DNA of 64,000 nt, taken from the NCBI GenBank assembly GCA_027574665.1, contig CM050658.1:21588317-21652316 (forward strand). Direction: 5' to 3'. Positions within the stretch are counted from its first letter, which is position 1. Each line of letters begins with the position of its first letter. The translations under genes were made by a program, and so were the position numbers. This document shows, one piece after another, positions 29,019-40,895 of this stretch. This stretch comes from Rhynochetos jubatus (taxonomy: Eukaryota; Chordata; Aves; Eurypygiformes; Rhynochetidae). A model generated the notes under the pieces. The model was not told the DNA's origin. It ran no database searches and worked only from the letters and a program-made list of their open reading frames with translations.

Positions 29019-30398
29019 CAGCAAATGGTCTCAAAACCTTGTGTTCACCTTGGGAACTGTAACACCTAGTCTGGCATAGTCTTGTTGTACATCACCAGCC
29101 TGTATGGGCTTAAGTGTCCTGTGAGTTGGTATTTCATGGCAGGGTAAACACAAGCTTTTATCCATACAGCTGAAGGAGTTTAATTTACCTGTAGTTTTGT
29201 AGAGTTTTGGGGTTTTGCATGAAAATATCAAATGCTATAATAAGTTTGTATTGGAAAATATTGTTAGTTCTAGTATGGGCAATATGTGTGTTGGATGGAG
29301 TGAAGATACAGCATTGAGGGCAGCAAATTTGCTGCTGCACTTCTGGATTTATTACTAAATAAAAGCTACTGTGGTGACTTCATGGACTAATAGAACTGTT
29401 TGAGGAATGTTTAAGCTTTGTGAAGCTAGCGCAGTGGGATGTTGCTGCCTTGCAGCAGCTACCATTCTTCATTCACATGCAATTGGCTGAAACAGAGAGA
29501 GTATTTCTTCCTGTTAAGATGGAAATAATGAATGAAATCTCTAACTGAAAAATCGGATTTCCTCCAGCTGAAACTTCCATCAAAATAGGGGAAAATAGCT
29601 TATGCTGTTTGCATCCTCTCTGCTGTGCTAGGTAATGTTGTAGAGGAGCCCTCTGGGAAAGGTTTCCTTTCTCAGTGGGGGTGGAGAGTTTAGGAATGGG
29701 GTAAGAGCAGCCTCTTTGGCTGGGAGGTGCTCCATAGGGATACCTCTTCACAGCATTTCTGTGGTGCAGTGGGGTACCTCTTGGTTAGAATCGGTCTGAA
29801 CCTGATGAACCCAAGGGCTTGTGTAGGAAAACTGTCTGCACACCCGCTGTTTGCAGCAGGGAAGTAGAGGCCAGTTCCATCATCAGCTTCTCTACGTGTA
29901 CTTGGCATGCACCATTTCAGGTAATTAGATTTGCAAGTCTTTTCTGCAGTTGCACCTTTCTGATGCAGTTCTGATGCTTTTCCTCAAAAGATTTGGTTTC
30001 AATATCATTAGGTGGCAGCACATGCCAACACAAAATCAGTTTGTCCCTAGAGCCGAGCAACTGAACTGGAGGACATGGAGTGGAGAGAGGTTTGCTTAGA
30101 CCCTAACCATCATGTGAAGACTGCGTTTGTGGTCTTTACAGAGGAGCGATAAGAAAATTACTTTTTTTATTAAATATCCCCAAAGGTTCATGCTGAAGCT
30201 GCTGTCGAGGTGTGAGACTGCAATGGCATAGATGTCTGAAATGACTGGAAATAATGTGTGGTAAAAGAAAAATGACTACCCGCAACATATCCTGTTGAAA
30301 AGGTGGAAGTGCACAGTAATGTTTTTTTTCTCAGTGATTGAAAGACTTCGCTACCATATCCCAGTTCTTACCTTAAACAGTTGTTGTAGTGTTCTCAA

Positions 30399-30422
30399 GG
30401 GGGGGTGGGGGGGTGGGGAGGA
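30399..30422 (+). other. G-rich run, potential G-quadruplex
   Basis: Successive G runs of about 8, 7, 4 and 2 separated by single T, T and A bases, followed at once by a (CAA)n stretch (30427-30444). The very short loops favour a parallel quadruplex. No gene is near enough to assign a role. Confidence 0.6.
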
Positions 30423-33400
30423 AGACCAAACAACAACAACAAACCACCCCACCACCTTTCATGCCATGGTCTTTGAAGCAGAATTAGACTGCAATTTCCA
30501 TATGAAATGGAGCAGGCAAAGCAAATAAGGGTGTCATACCTTGTATTGAACAGACAAATATCAAACAAGGAATCAACTTACCAGAAAATAGGCAGTGAAA
30601 GGCAGGGATGTCCTTCTTTGAAAGTATATGAGGTAATATTACCAATGTGATCACTCTTCATCCTCTTATCTGTGTCTAAGAGATAGTCTAGGTCATAACA
30701 CAACTAAACCTCATCTGAGTTTTCATGAGTAATTCTCATTGACTTCATCTTTTCCACCCTCAGTAAGGAGGTATTTGCAAATATTTGTGGTGTGAAACAC
30801 ATCAAACTAAGCCGTGGAAGTAGGTTCCGCAGCTGCATTGTGGGAGTGATGTGCTGTTCTGTACTTCTTACTGGCCTTCACTGAAGGCATCTTTTCAAAG
30901 AACACTACCAGAGATCGCTACCTTGTACATCTGCGCATGCCTAAAACGCGGGGGTCAACTGGAACTATTAACCAGTGTCAGCTGCTGTGGAAATATATTC
31001 TCACTTCCCAAAAATCTCTGCTGTCAAATAGCCAAACTCTGTGTAGAGGCAACATAATTATTTGTAGTCCTCAACTTCTCCTATTTGTACTGAATATAAA
31101 ATACCTGGGATTTATTCCATGCTACATGTATGTAGTTTCACCCCAAAGCAACTTGTGAGTTCAAGATTGCCTGCATCAGTGGATACTCATGGATGCTGAT
31201 ATCTACAGCTGTTCACTGACAGTGCAGGACCACAGCTTGCTTGTTAGTAGTTGAAACAAGAGAATTTTGGGCTGTATCAACCCAGGTGGAAGAAAACTAT
31301 CCTGTCCTTCATCCAGCACTGTTAAAGCACAGCTAGAAATATTTTTAATGTGGTCACTCATTTAATTTGGATTTTCTTCAAGTTGATGTATTCTGAAATG
31401 CAATAAAATAAGTGAGAGTTGCTTCAGACCTTTGGGAAGACTTTTTTCTAGAAAAAAACCCTTTTGAATCAGTGGATCTGAGAAGAACCACATTTCATTT
31501 AAAAACAACCAACCAACAACAAAAAACCCACACAGCTCCCCCCACCCCAACAGCCAGTTCATCCAGTAAAAAGATCTTCATGTATGGATCTGTTACTCAG
31601 GTCTAGTTACTTGAACCTTGAAAGACAAATTCCAATTTGACCTTTTTTTATTATTCACATTATTCTTGTTTTGTCTGAATCTGGTCAAATATTTCTGAAG
31701 AACTTCTCAGACCATACAGTCTTCCATGTAGACAAGTAAAATATCCCCACTGTCAGCCAAACCTCAACCATGATTACAGTTCCTAGATGCTTCCTTGGGT
31801 GTCTGGGAATTGGAGAATTAATAGGTGAAGAAAACCTCCTACCTCTTATTAAATTAGAAGAGAATATAATTAGTACCTGTAGACAGTTTTGTATACAGAT
31901 GTGAGGTGATGAGATGTACTTGATAAGCAGCAGGCAAAGGAAAATTAGAACAAGGTGCAGACGTGTTTAATTGTGTGTGCATGTGTATGCATATAAAGCA
32001 AAGCATTTAATATATCTACATAATCTTTGTGAACAGACCTAAAAAGTAGCTGTCTGAGAGGAAAAAACACCCCACCTGAGACTGGGCAGGACACTGCTAA
32101 AAAGGACAAGCAAGGAACAATCCACATATTGAGGCTTCAACCGAGAAACCGCTGAAGTTTGTGGGAGGTTTCTCACTAGAGCAGCTGTGCCACTGGACCT
32201 GTGCTGGTCTGTCAAGGCCCTTCAGCTCCAATTTATGAGATGTCTTTGAAACAGCTGATTAAAAACTGAGCTTGAACCCTCAGGGTTTGCCCTAGGGATG
32301 TTGGGATTCTTCAAAGTCGCTGCACTGCTGAACTTAAGCTCATGCCAATATCAGTTAGAACAGTTCTGCTTTCTCAATCCCTTCCTGCAAATCTTGTTAA
32401 CGCTTCCAGGTTTAATCTTGGATTGGAGCCCTGAGCATCTTCAAATAATCTGAATTGTTTTGTCACCTCTGACTAGGATTCTTCTTTCAGGCACAAATTA
32501 ATACGTATTCCTTACAGATTTCACACAAAAAGGTAATTGCAGTGCAGTTCTGACTAAAAAGCCTGATTTGCAACCACAGGGAGGCCTTCCTTCCCTTACT
32601 GATAATAAACAACTGTAAAAGATGGTGACTATTTAAAGCTCCAAATTTACCCTGCCTTTCTCCTGACAAGCTTGCACATTGATTCTGACATGCAGACTGA
32701 CAGCTTTGTGGCATTTTGGGACGTTCCAACTGCACTAAATATGTGGTACTATTTATTTTAGTACCCCCATTCCCACAGCAGCCACTGACTCACAAGAAAA
32801 AGCTAAGAGCAATATTTGGCATTTGTTTCCTGTGCAGTACAATTTGCCTGGTTCATTAACCTTCTCTATGTAGATGTAAATTCTGAGTCTGACATGGTTA
32901 TTTTTGAGGCGCATGTCATAACTGGATTTGTCTGTCCAAGCAACATTTGCTTCTGAAAATGTTTAAAATTGCTTCAGCAATTTTGTTTTTAAAAGCAAAT
33001 TCTGTACTGTATGTTAAGCTATGTTTGTTGTATGTTTGAATCCGTAGCACCATGAAACTTGTAGAAAAGCAGGAGACGAAGGAGGGTGTATAAAGCACCA
33101 GCTGTGTGACATTATTCTGTACCTGTTTTACCAGAAATAGTTCCTTTCTGCACGTACAACACAGCGTTATTGCAGATTGATGGGGGTGAACACAAACTCT
33201 GCTGTCACTTCTAAATTGGCTGCATTGGTTGTGTACACACAAGCGTATATAAAAAAGGAAAGAGGTTCATGTTCTTGTAATTATATGAGAAAAGGCTCTA
33301 ATATGTCCATACTTCTGTGCATGTAATCCAAACTACAGCGACAACTAAATTAAGTCCCCATTTCTGCTACAGATTCCTTGTGTGATGCTGGTGTACGCAG

Positions 33401-36400
33401 TAGTGCTTTTCCTGCTGCAGTAAGAAAATTTGCAGAGGAAACTCCTAACCACTGCTGAACTGCTGCGTGCTGTGCAGTAACTTACCTAGGATACACTGGG
33501 GCCTCTTCTAATTCATATAAACAGGTTTTTTTTCTAAAAAGGCCTGCATGCCAAAGGCATGATACAGCCTATGAATGTGCTGAAAGTCGGGGTGTTTTCT
33601 ACTAAGCTAGTGGTAGTGTAGGGGTCTGCCCGCTAGCATTGTAGCACATCTCCTTGGCTTGCATTGGATTTGTGATTTTTTTTTTTTTTTGTAAGAATGG
33701 AGATATTGGTCTACAGCTGGAGTCTGTTTGCAGCTGATCTCACATCACATACGTAACGTTATGTATCAAATGTCATGAATAAAATACAAGCCAAGAAGAA
33801 TGAGATGTGGACACTTGTGAAAAAGTCAGGAATAGTATATTAACTGAGCAGCAATGAGCTTTTTTCATTGAAACCAGTTTGTTTCATAACATGTTAATAA
33901 GCATAAATTTGTCTTTCAAAGCACCCTCTTCAGTTCCTCTCCTCTGTTAGCCATGTTTGCCTGGAGCAAGGAATTATTGCACTCTAGGACTTCTTCTAGG
34001 TAAAACTCTCAGCATTGAGACCTCAGCTCAGTGGGGGACTAGTTCCATCAGCTCCTGATACCTTTTTTATATTTATACCCCCCCATCATGCCAAGAGAGG
34101 TGTGAGGAAGGAGGGACGGATAGAGATACATTGGCCTGTTTTGAGGTTAATGTTTATGATTTTGTCTCAGCAGTTGTTGCAATATGATCTCTGTCTCTCT
34201 ACTCTGGTTGCTTCTTGGAAAAGTTGATGCTCAAAACGTGCAACTTTCCTCCTGCCTGACGTACATTTGGCCTAGGGCTCACCTCATACGCACACTCTTC
34301 CTCTCCTCCTCCTCAAGAAATTGCATTAAGAATCTGATCCTCAGTGACCTCGCCCTCGGTTGCACCATACAGTTCAGCAGATACATCAGTCCTCTGCTAT
34401 GGTAGACTGAGTCTCCAGCTGCTGCCAAGGTGCAATTGGATTTGTTTCATCTCGGTTTTTATCATGACCTTAACACCGGCCCTTTACTTGAAGTATAGGA
34501 CTCATGTTGGTTTCCCTTGCTGGCTGGCAAAAATGTTTTCAAAGCATTTGGAGACCAAGACCCCCATAAGCTTAGGAAGGATGTAGTTTCCCCTGTGATT
34601 TAATACCTTCTCAATAGGAGAAGTTAGTTACAATGACCAGAAAAGTTGGCAATATATGAAATAGGAACATGGGATCACCTCTGCCAGTCTTGCATACTGA
34701 ACCAGGTACTCTCTTTCTGTACTTTTGATGCTGTTCTTTGGACTACCAGTTTACACTGAGGGTCTGGATTCCGATGGAAGTATATTCTCTGTATCAATGC
34801 AACATTTTTTGCCAATAAAAATCTATTTATTTGCTGCACAGAGCGTGGTTCTGCCATCCTGCTGTACAGAAGGATGCTGACATTATGATCTCATGCTGAA
34901 ATTTGTTGAGAGATTGGGCATGTCTGTTCATATCTGCTAAATAAAACGGTGATGAATCCTAACCATGAGCACATGGAGGAAGGAGGCACTAGTATAGGCT
35001 ATAGCTCCTACTGGAATGGCAGAACATGTCCAAGTTGTTCCAATGCCTCCTTCCTGGCCTGTGACTTCTACTTGACCTTGAGCCTTTTGGATTTTTTGTG
35101 TGCACTGGGTGGACAAGGGCAAAGATGCCTTTGAACTGGTTTTGTGTCCCCCTGCTCGTTTTCTGACCAGTAAAGGATTAACATAGATGGGCTTTCTCTT
35201 CTGCTCAAAACATGCTGGCTGCCTTCTGCTGATAAATATTAGCTTGGCCTGCAATCACCCGCAGTTTTTCCTGTGATACTGAACCCTCCTTCAAGCCTAC
35301 CCCCTGACTTGGACTGTTAGGTTCCTTTTTGCATGAGTCAGGGAAACACTGTCTACAGGGATCTTTTTTGAGGTTCTAATGCCTTTTATGTCACAGCAAC
35401 GGGATTAAAAAGGCTGTGCCAGAAGAGATAATGTGTTTTCTCAGGTTTTAACTCTGCAATTCCCAGCAGAATATCTAGTTATTTCATAAATACACACATC
35501 CAGGAATTTTGTGAGATTACTATCTTAAAGTGGTCTTTGAGGCAAACAAGCTGGGATTTTCAGAGCTGAGTACTAGATCCATGCTCTTCAGATGTTTCAG
35601 GCATCCACAAATTCCATAACGAGGTGAAGTGTTCTGCTTTTCTCAGTGCTAGCAGGTCACTTCAGTATTTTAAGAATCAATTTACATAGCCTATTTCAGG
35701 CAGCCCAGTTCAAAGCTTCAGCTGATGCATTTCCTTCAAATGTCTGTTACATCACAGGATCAGGAAAATACCTGTTTTTAAAGCCGTGTAAATAGAGATT
35801 GGTCTGCCATATGTTGCCACAAGCAAGAAAACTTTATATGCCACTGGATGTCACTCTAACAAAGCTCAAAGTACTTTGGTAGTATAAATCTTTACACTTC
35901 CATTATAAAACCGTGTACAGCCTGTTAAACTCTGGATTCCTCAGAAAAAGGTGGGCAAAATCATGTAAAGTTGCCATATTAGCTGTCCTGTGAAGAAGCC
36001 ATTGACATGTGAAGTGTCGGGTGAAAGACAACAAAGTTTCCTGGTTTTAGTAAACCATTGGAATGACAAATCAACATTTAATCTATCATCTTGAATTTTT
36101 CAGGATTTCTTTTCCAGAACCTTTGGTGCATGGGTTGTTTTGGGCTAAGAAGCAAGGCAAGTGTCAGCTCTGACTATTTTTCTGTCCCATGTCCATACAT
36201 GTTTAAGAATTTCAGCAGGGAACAGGGAAGCTGTTTGTTCAAGTGCAGCTAAAACTCAATAGACTCTAACCATCTCCTCAACTTTGCATTTGCAAAGAGT
36301 GACAAGAAATTGTAGGCCAGTAATCTGCCAAAGGATAATTTAGCTCAGGGACCCAGAATGCTGCCATTAGGAGCTTCACATATAAAATGCCTTGGTAGGG

Positions 36401-36515
36401 AAGGGACTCATGTGAGGACAGAACAATAAGTAATGGGGTTACGGTGCTGCAAGGAGAAACCAAGTCACAAATCAGGAAAAGCTATAAATTGAGTGTGGGT
36501 GCTCTTACTAGAGAT

Positions 36516-36534
36516 AGCATCCTCCCAGGATGCT
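36516..36534. repeat. Short perfect palindrome
   Basis: AGCATCCT-CCC-AGGATGCT: 8-bp perfect stem with a 3-nt loop in intergenic DNA. Confidence 0.6.
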
Positions 36535-39500
36535 AGGAAGGGGAGAGAGGTGCTGAAGTACACGAGTAGAGAATCTTCATTGCTGAAAGACTGGAAGATA
36601 GACTTAGATAACGCTTTTCAAATTATCCTGGTATAGCTGATCCTTCCTTGATCTCTGCTGAACACATTTTTTATGATTCTACCACCCTTTACATTCTGGC
36701 TAACCTGCATAAAACACTGTCCATGTCCACTTTCACACAGATTGCAATAGGGCTCCCTACCTCTTTCACCTTAGCAGGGCCAAGGCATGAAAAAGTCCTG
36801 ACATGTTTGCACAGAGGCTACTGCTTAAAATTTAAATGGACTTACTAATTTCTCCTAAAATACATCTAATATCAGATACAGATAGCTACAAAATCCAGCA
36901 AATACTACTGAAATACACACTTGTTACTGCAAGCTGGATAACACATCACACACTAGAGCAGAATGCCAGGGCACTGTACAAAATTTTAATTGCACAACTA
37001 GCTGACCAAGTAATACAACTTCTCCTTTAACTTGAGCCCTACTATGGGCAAGTTTTGGCAAGTAGCAATCTATTTCTTGGTATAGCTTTTGTGGCATTGT
37101 GCTACGAATGGTCTAGGTGGACCATCCTAGAAATGGTAGTTTGTGGCTGGTTTTGAAGAGGTGATACAAAATGGGGTCATGGTGAGATCTGCATTAGTGA
37201 TGTAAGATAGCTTCACATATCATGCTGGTGCTCTTTTGCACAGTTCTCTTTTGTCATTAATGACCTGCACTTGACTTAGTGGCTACAACTGAAAAGCTCT
37301 GAATTCCATTACCTAACTCATCTCTGAAATCAATGTTTCCCTGATGATACATAAATAGCTCAAACCTTTTAATAAGTGTCAGGATGGGGCCTTCATTTTC
37401 CCCATGTGCCCCTTTATAATTCATTTAAATGGGCAGAAAGTTAGAGTCCTCTTAGACACTTTCAGGTTTCCAAAACCTCATTAATACAAAACACAAGACA
37501 GATCTCTCTCCACAAGCAAAACCCCCCAACTTGTGTATCTCCCCATTGCATGGGCAGTGGTTGCCATTGAAGAAGGGACTTGCATGCTATTCTGAAAATA
37601 TTCCCACTGGGATTTAATATTAGTTCTCATTACAAAGATTCTGTCAGCTCATGGCTGTGAGATGCCCCTTAGAGAAACTATCTGGATTGATGCAGTAGTC
37701 TACAAAAACACCATTTACACCCATTTAGGAGGACTGGATAGGTTAGGTTCTGTTTCAAATTTTAGTTTGCACATGAAGGTGATAAGAAAGGAATACAAGA
37801 TCTGCACGTCCCAGTCTTATGAATCAGAGCACAAATGTGCTCTTGTGACTTGTATGTGATATCACCTTCTGCCCCAAGTGGGGGGAGATTCAGCTATTTA
37901 ACCTGGAAAGAATGAAAGGCAAATATCAGTGACACCCTTTTCAGGGTTCTATGATACTCTCTACCAAACGCGTAACTGCTGGGGAGGTGAAGGTAATGAT
38001 GGTGGTGGTAAATACAAGTTCTGCGCAGTGCATGACTTTTTTGCAGTTGATCCTTGTCTCAACACTACAGAGGTGTCCTGGTTTATTCCCTAAATAATGT
38101 TGGCCTCATTTAGTCATAAATGTATTAATACCTTGCCTCACTTTGGCAGCTTCTCCCCTGGGGCATTAAAAAGGTTCTATCTTTCACTCCTCATAATAGT
38201 TTGATTAAAACAGTAATAAAATTAAAATAGAACTTGATTTTTAACAGGTAGTTGTGGTCTATTTCAAGGTATTTTGGTTATTCTCCTGATTAGAAGTGTG
38301 ATTATATTGGCTGGCTGAGGGTGCATTTAATGTGTTACAAACCACAGCTGGCTCAAACTAATGGTCGCGAATGCCATTGCCAAGTTACCTGCCTGAAGCA
38401 GCAATGGAAGTCCTTACTAGCAATCCTTTCCTAAGAGGGATCAACCACTGGTGTTGTTATGTCATTCTTGCCACGCAAATTTTTAAAGGTTATGTAGTGT
38501 TCTTTGTGGGACACAGCTCTTGTTGAAGTCTTAATGATGCAAGAGAAACAGGAGAGAAAGTGCTTGTCTGAAGATTGGTCTCCTTAGGTCTTGTCTATGC
38601 ATGTGACACAATCTGCTACGTCCATTAGGTTAGAAGGTTACTCCATCTCTAGTGTAAATACAAATCTTGGACCTAAGAACAGAAAAGCAGGTCTATGCTA
38701 CTGTCCAAGCTGACTTGTTCCTTAAAACAGTATTTATTAGTTTACCAGATTTTTTTTTTTTTTACTTCTCCAGCTCATATTCACTCCAGAAGGCCACATT
38801 TAAGAGGCTTTATGCAACTGAGTGGGAATTATATTTGATCTTTTCTCAAGGGAGGTGTAGCTCAGTTGTGAGTTCTGGGGTGTGTATTGCACTAGCCAAG
38901 ACTTTTTCATATAGTTTCTTGTATCAGCTTGGTAATGATATCAGAGCCTTGGGCCTGTGCAAGTAGCTTAAAGCCACTTCAGCTCCATCTAAACAGCTTT
39001 CTAGTACGTATAAACATCCCCTGAGCTGGGATTACAAACAAAGGCAGGAAGGAATCAAGGATCCTATCAAGATGAGGCTACTTTCTGCTTTAAGCTATGG
39101 ATTTGCTTGCCCTGCTAGCAATACCTGTCCTCATGCATATATGTATTTTCATAACTCATAAATCCAGATGAACAAATCTCCTAAAAGGAAATTTACAGGG
39201 TGAGCAGTCTAGAAAGGCTTTCCATGAAAGTTTCTGGTAACTTCATGAAAATCTGCTTAAGAGATTTCCTGAAAATCTTCCTGCCTAATCTAGCGGAGTT
39301 CTTAGAGTGAAATGGTGAGGTTGTGTTTCTAGGCTAAGTTTAATTCTGTATCTGCAGTGATTGTGCAAAGTTTGCCAGTGAAACCTTTCCTAAATACAGG
39401 TGAACCTATAAACTCTGCCCTCAGACCAATGTAGTTAAAAGGTTATCAGTTTCTTGTTTAAATTTAAGCTCACGCTCATGTGGATTGAGATTATTGATTA

Positions 39501-39566
39501 TTAAATTTGCATTGCAATGTCAGAAGTCCAGTCAGATTCACAGACCAAGAGCCTATTGTGCACAAT

Positions 39567-40895
39567 GAATCATAGGACCATAGAATGGGTTGGGTTGGAA
39601 GGAACCTTCAAAGCTCATCTAGTCCAACCCCCATATAATAAGCAGGGACATCTTCAACTTGATCGAGTTGCTCAGAGCCTCATCCAACCTAACCTTGAAT
39701 GTTTCCAGGGATGGGGCATCTGCCACCTCTCTGGGCAATCTATGCCAGTGTCGCACCAGACTCATCATAAAATAAAATCTCTTCCTTTTATCTAGCCTAA
39801 ATCTACACTCTTTTAGTTTAAACCAATTACTTCTTGTCCTATCGTAACAGCCCCTCATCTTTCTTCTAAACCCCTTTAAGTATTGAAAGGCCATAAGAAG
39901 GTTTTCCCAGAGACATCTCCAGGCTGAACAAGCCCAACCCTCTCAGTCTTTCCTCATAGGAGGGGTGGTCCAGCCCTCTGATCATATTTGTGGCCTCCTC
40001 TGGACATGCTCCAACAGGTCTCTCCTGTGCTGAGGACCCCAGACCTGGATGCAGTACTGCAGGTGGGGTCTCACGAGAGCAGACAGAGGGGGAGAATCCC
40101 CTCCCTCGACCTGCTGGCCACGCTTCTCCTGATACAGCCCAGGATATGGTTGGATTTCTGGGCTGCAAGTGCATACTGCTGGCTCAAGGCCAGCTTTTCA
40201 TCCACCAGTACCCCTAAGTCCTCCTCAGGCTGCTCTCAGCCCATTCATCCTCCAGCCTGTACTCATACCAGGGGTTGCCCTGACCCAGGTGAAGGTCCCT
40301 ACACTTGGCCTTGTTGAACTCCATGAGGTTCATGTGGGCACACTTCTTAAGCTTTGAGGTCCCTCTGGATGGCATCCTGTCCGCGATAGTGTCAACCACA
40401 TCACTCAGCTTAGTGTCATCTTTAAATTTGCTGATGCCACTGTCTGCCATTGATGAAGATACTAAACAGTACTGGCTCCAATATGGACCCCTGAGGGACA
40501 CCACTTGTCACTGATCTGCCTCTGGACACTGAGCCATTGACCACTACCCTCTGGATGTGACCATCCAACCTAATTCCTCATTCACTGATCAGTCCATCCA
40601 TCAGATCCAAATCTCTCCAATTTAGAGGGAAGGTTGTTGTGGGGGGTCATGTCAAAGGCCTTACAGAAGCCCAGACAGATGACATCCATAGCTCTTCCTT
40701 TGTCCACTGATGTAGTTACTCCATCATAGGCCACTAGGTTGGTCAGGCAGGACTTGCCCTTGGTGAAGCCACGCTGGCTGTCTCAAGTCACCTCCCTGTC
40801 CTCTCTGTGCCATAGCAGAGCTTCTAGGAGGATCTGTTCCATGATCTTCCCAGGCACAGAGGGAAGGCTGACAGGTCAGTAGTTTCCATGGACAG
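39567..40895 (-). mobile_element. CR1 LINE, 5'-truncated copy with intact 3' end (copy A)
   Basis: About 1.33 kb. The + strand starts GAATCATAGGACCATAGAATGG, the reverse complement of a CR1 3' terminus. Read on the minus strand it runs from the reverse-transcriptase core (CTGTCAGCC...GGAAGATCATGGAACAG, GGCTTCACCAAGGGCAAGTC, GCCTTTGACATGACCCCCC) through CAGGGGTCCATATTGG, CTCATGGAGTTCAACAAGGCC, CCTGGGCTGTATCAGGAG and GAGAGGGTTGGGCTTGTTC to the 3' UTR. Frameshifts and stops break the reverse-transcriptase frame. Minus-strand frames at 39619-39894 and 40214-40504 show residual CR1 peptide. A 340-bp tract (40522-40861) is almost identical to the copy at 57220-59055. Confidence 0.95.

Larger units (their letters stand above)
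25221..39566. other. Intergenic DNA, no gene recognised
   Basis: About 14 kb with only short open frames in all six frames and no recognisable protein domain, tRNA, rRNA or transposon. Notable spots are a C8 run near 26453, a CpG cluster at 27698-27747, a GGA-type purine run at 28406-28432, T20 at 28999-29018 and a G-rich run at 30399-30422. By synteny with other vertebrates it lies between SLC6A11 and SLC6A1, but nothing in the sequence names it. Confidence 0.7.

Noticed and set aside
28999..29040. T20 followed by CAGCAAATGG, resembling a splice acceptor
   Set aside because: No open frame of interest or donor follows. Most likely a simple poly(T) run with a chance CAG.
38851..38870. GGAGGTGTAGCTCAGTTGTG, resembling the 5' end and A box of tRNA-Ala
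   Set aside because: No matching anticodon arm, B box (GGTTCRANYCC) or acceptor-stem partner follows within 80 nt, so it is a chance match or at most a tiny fragment.
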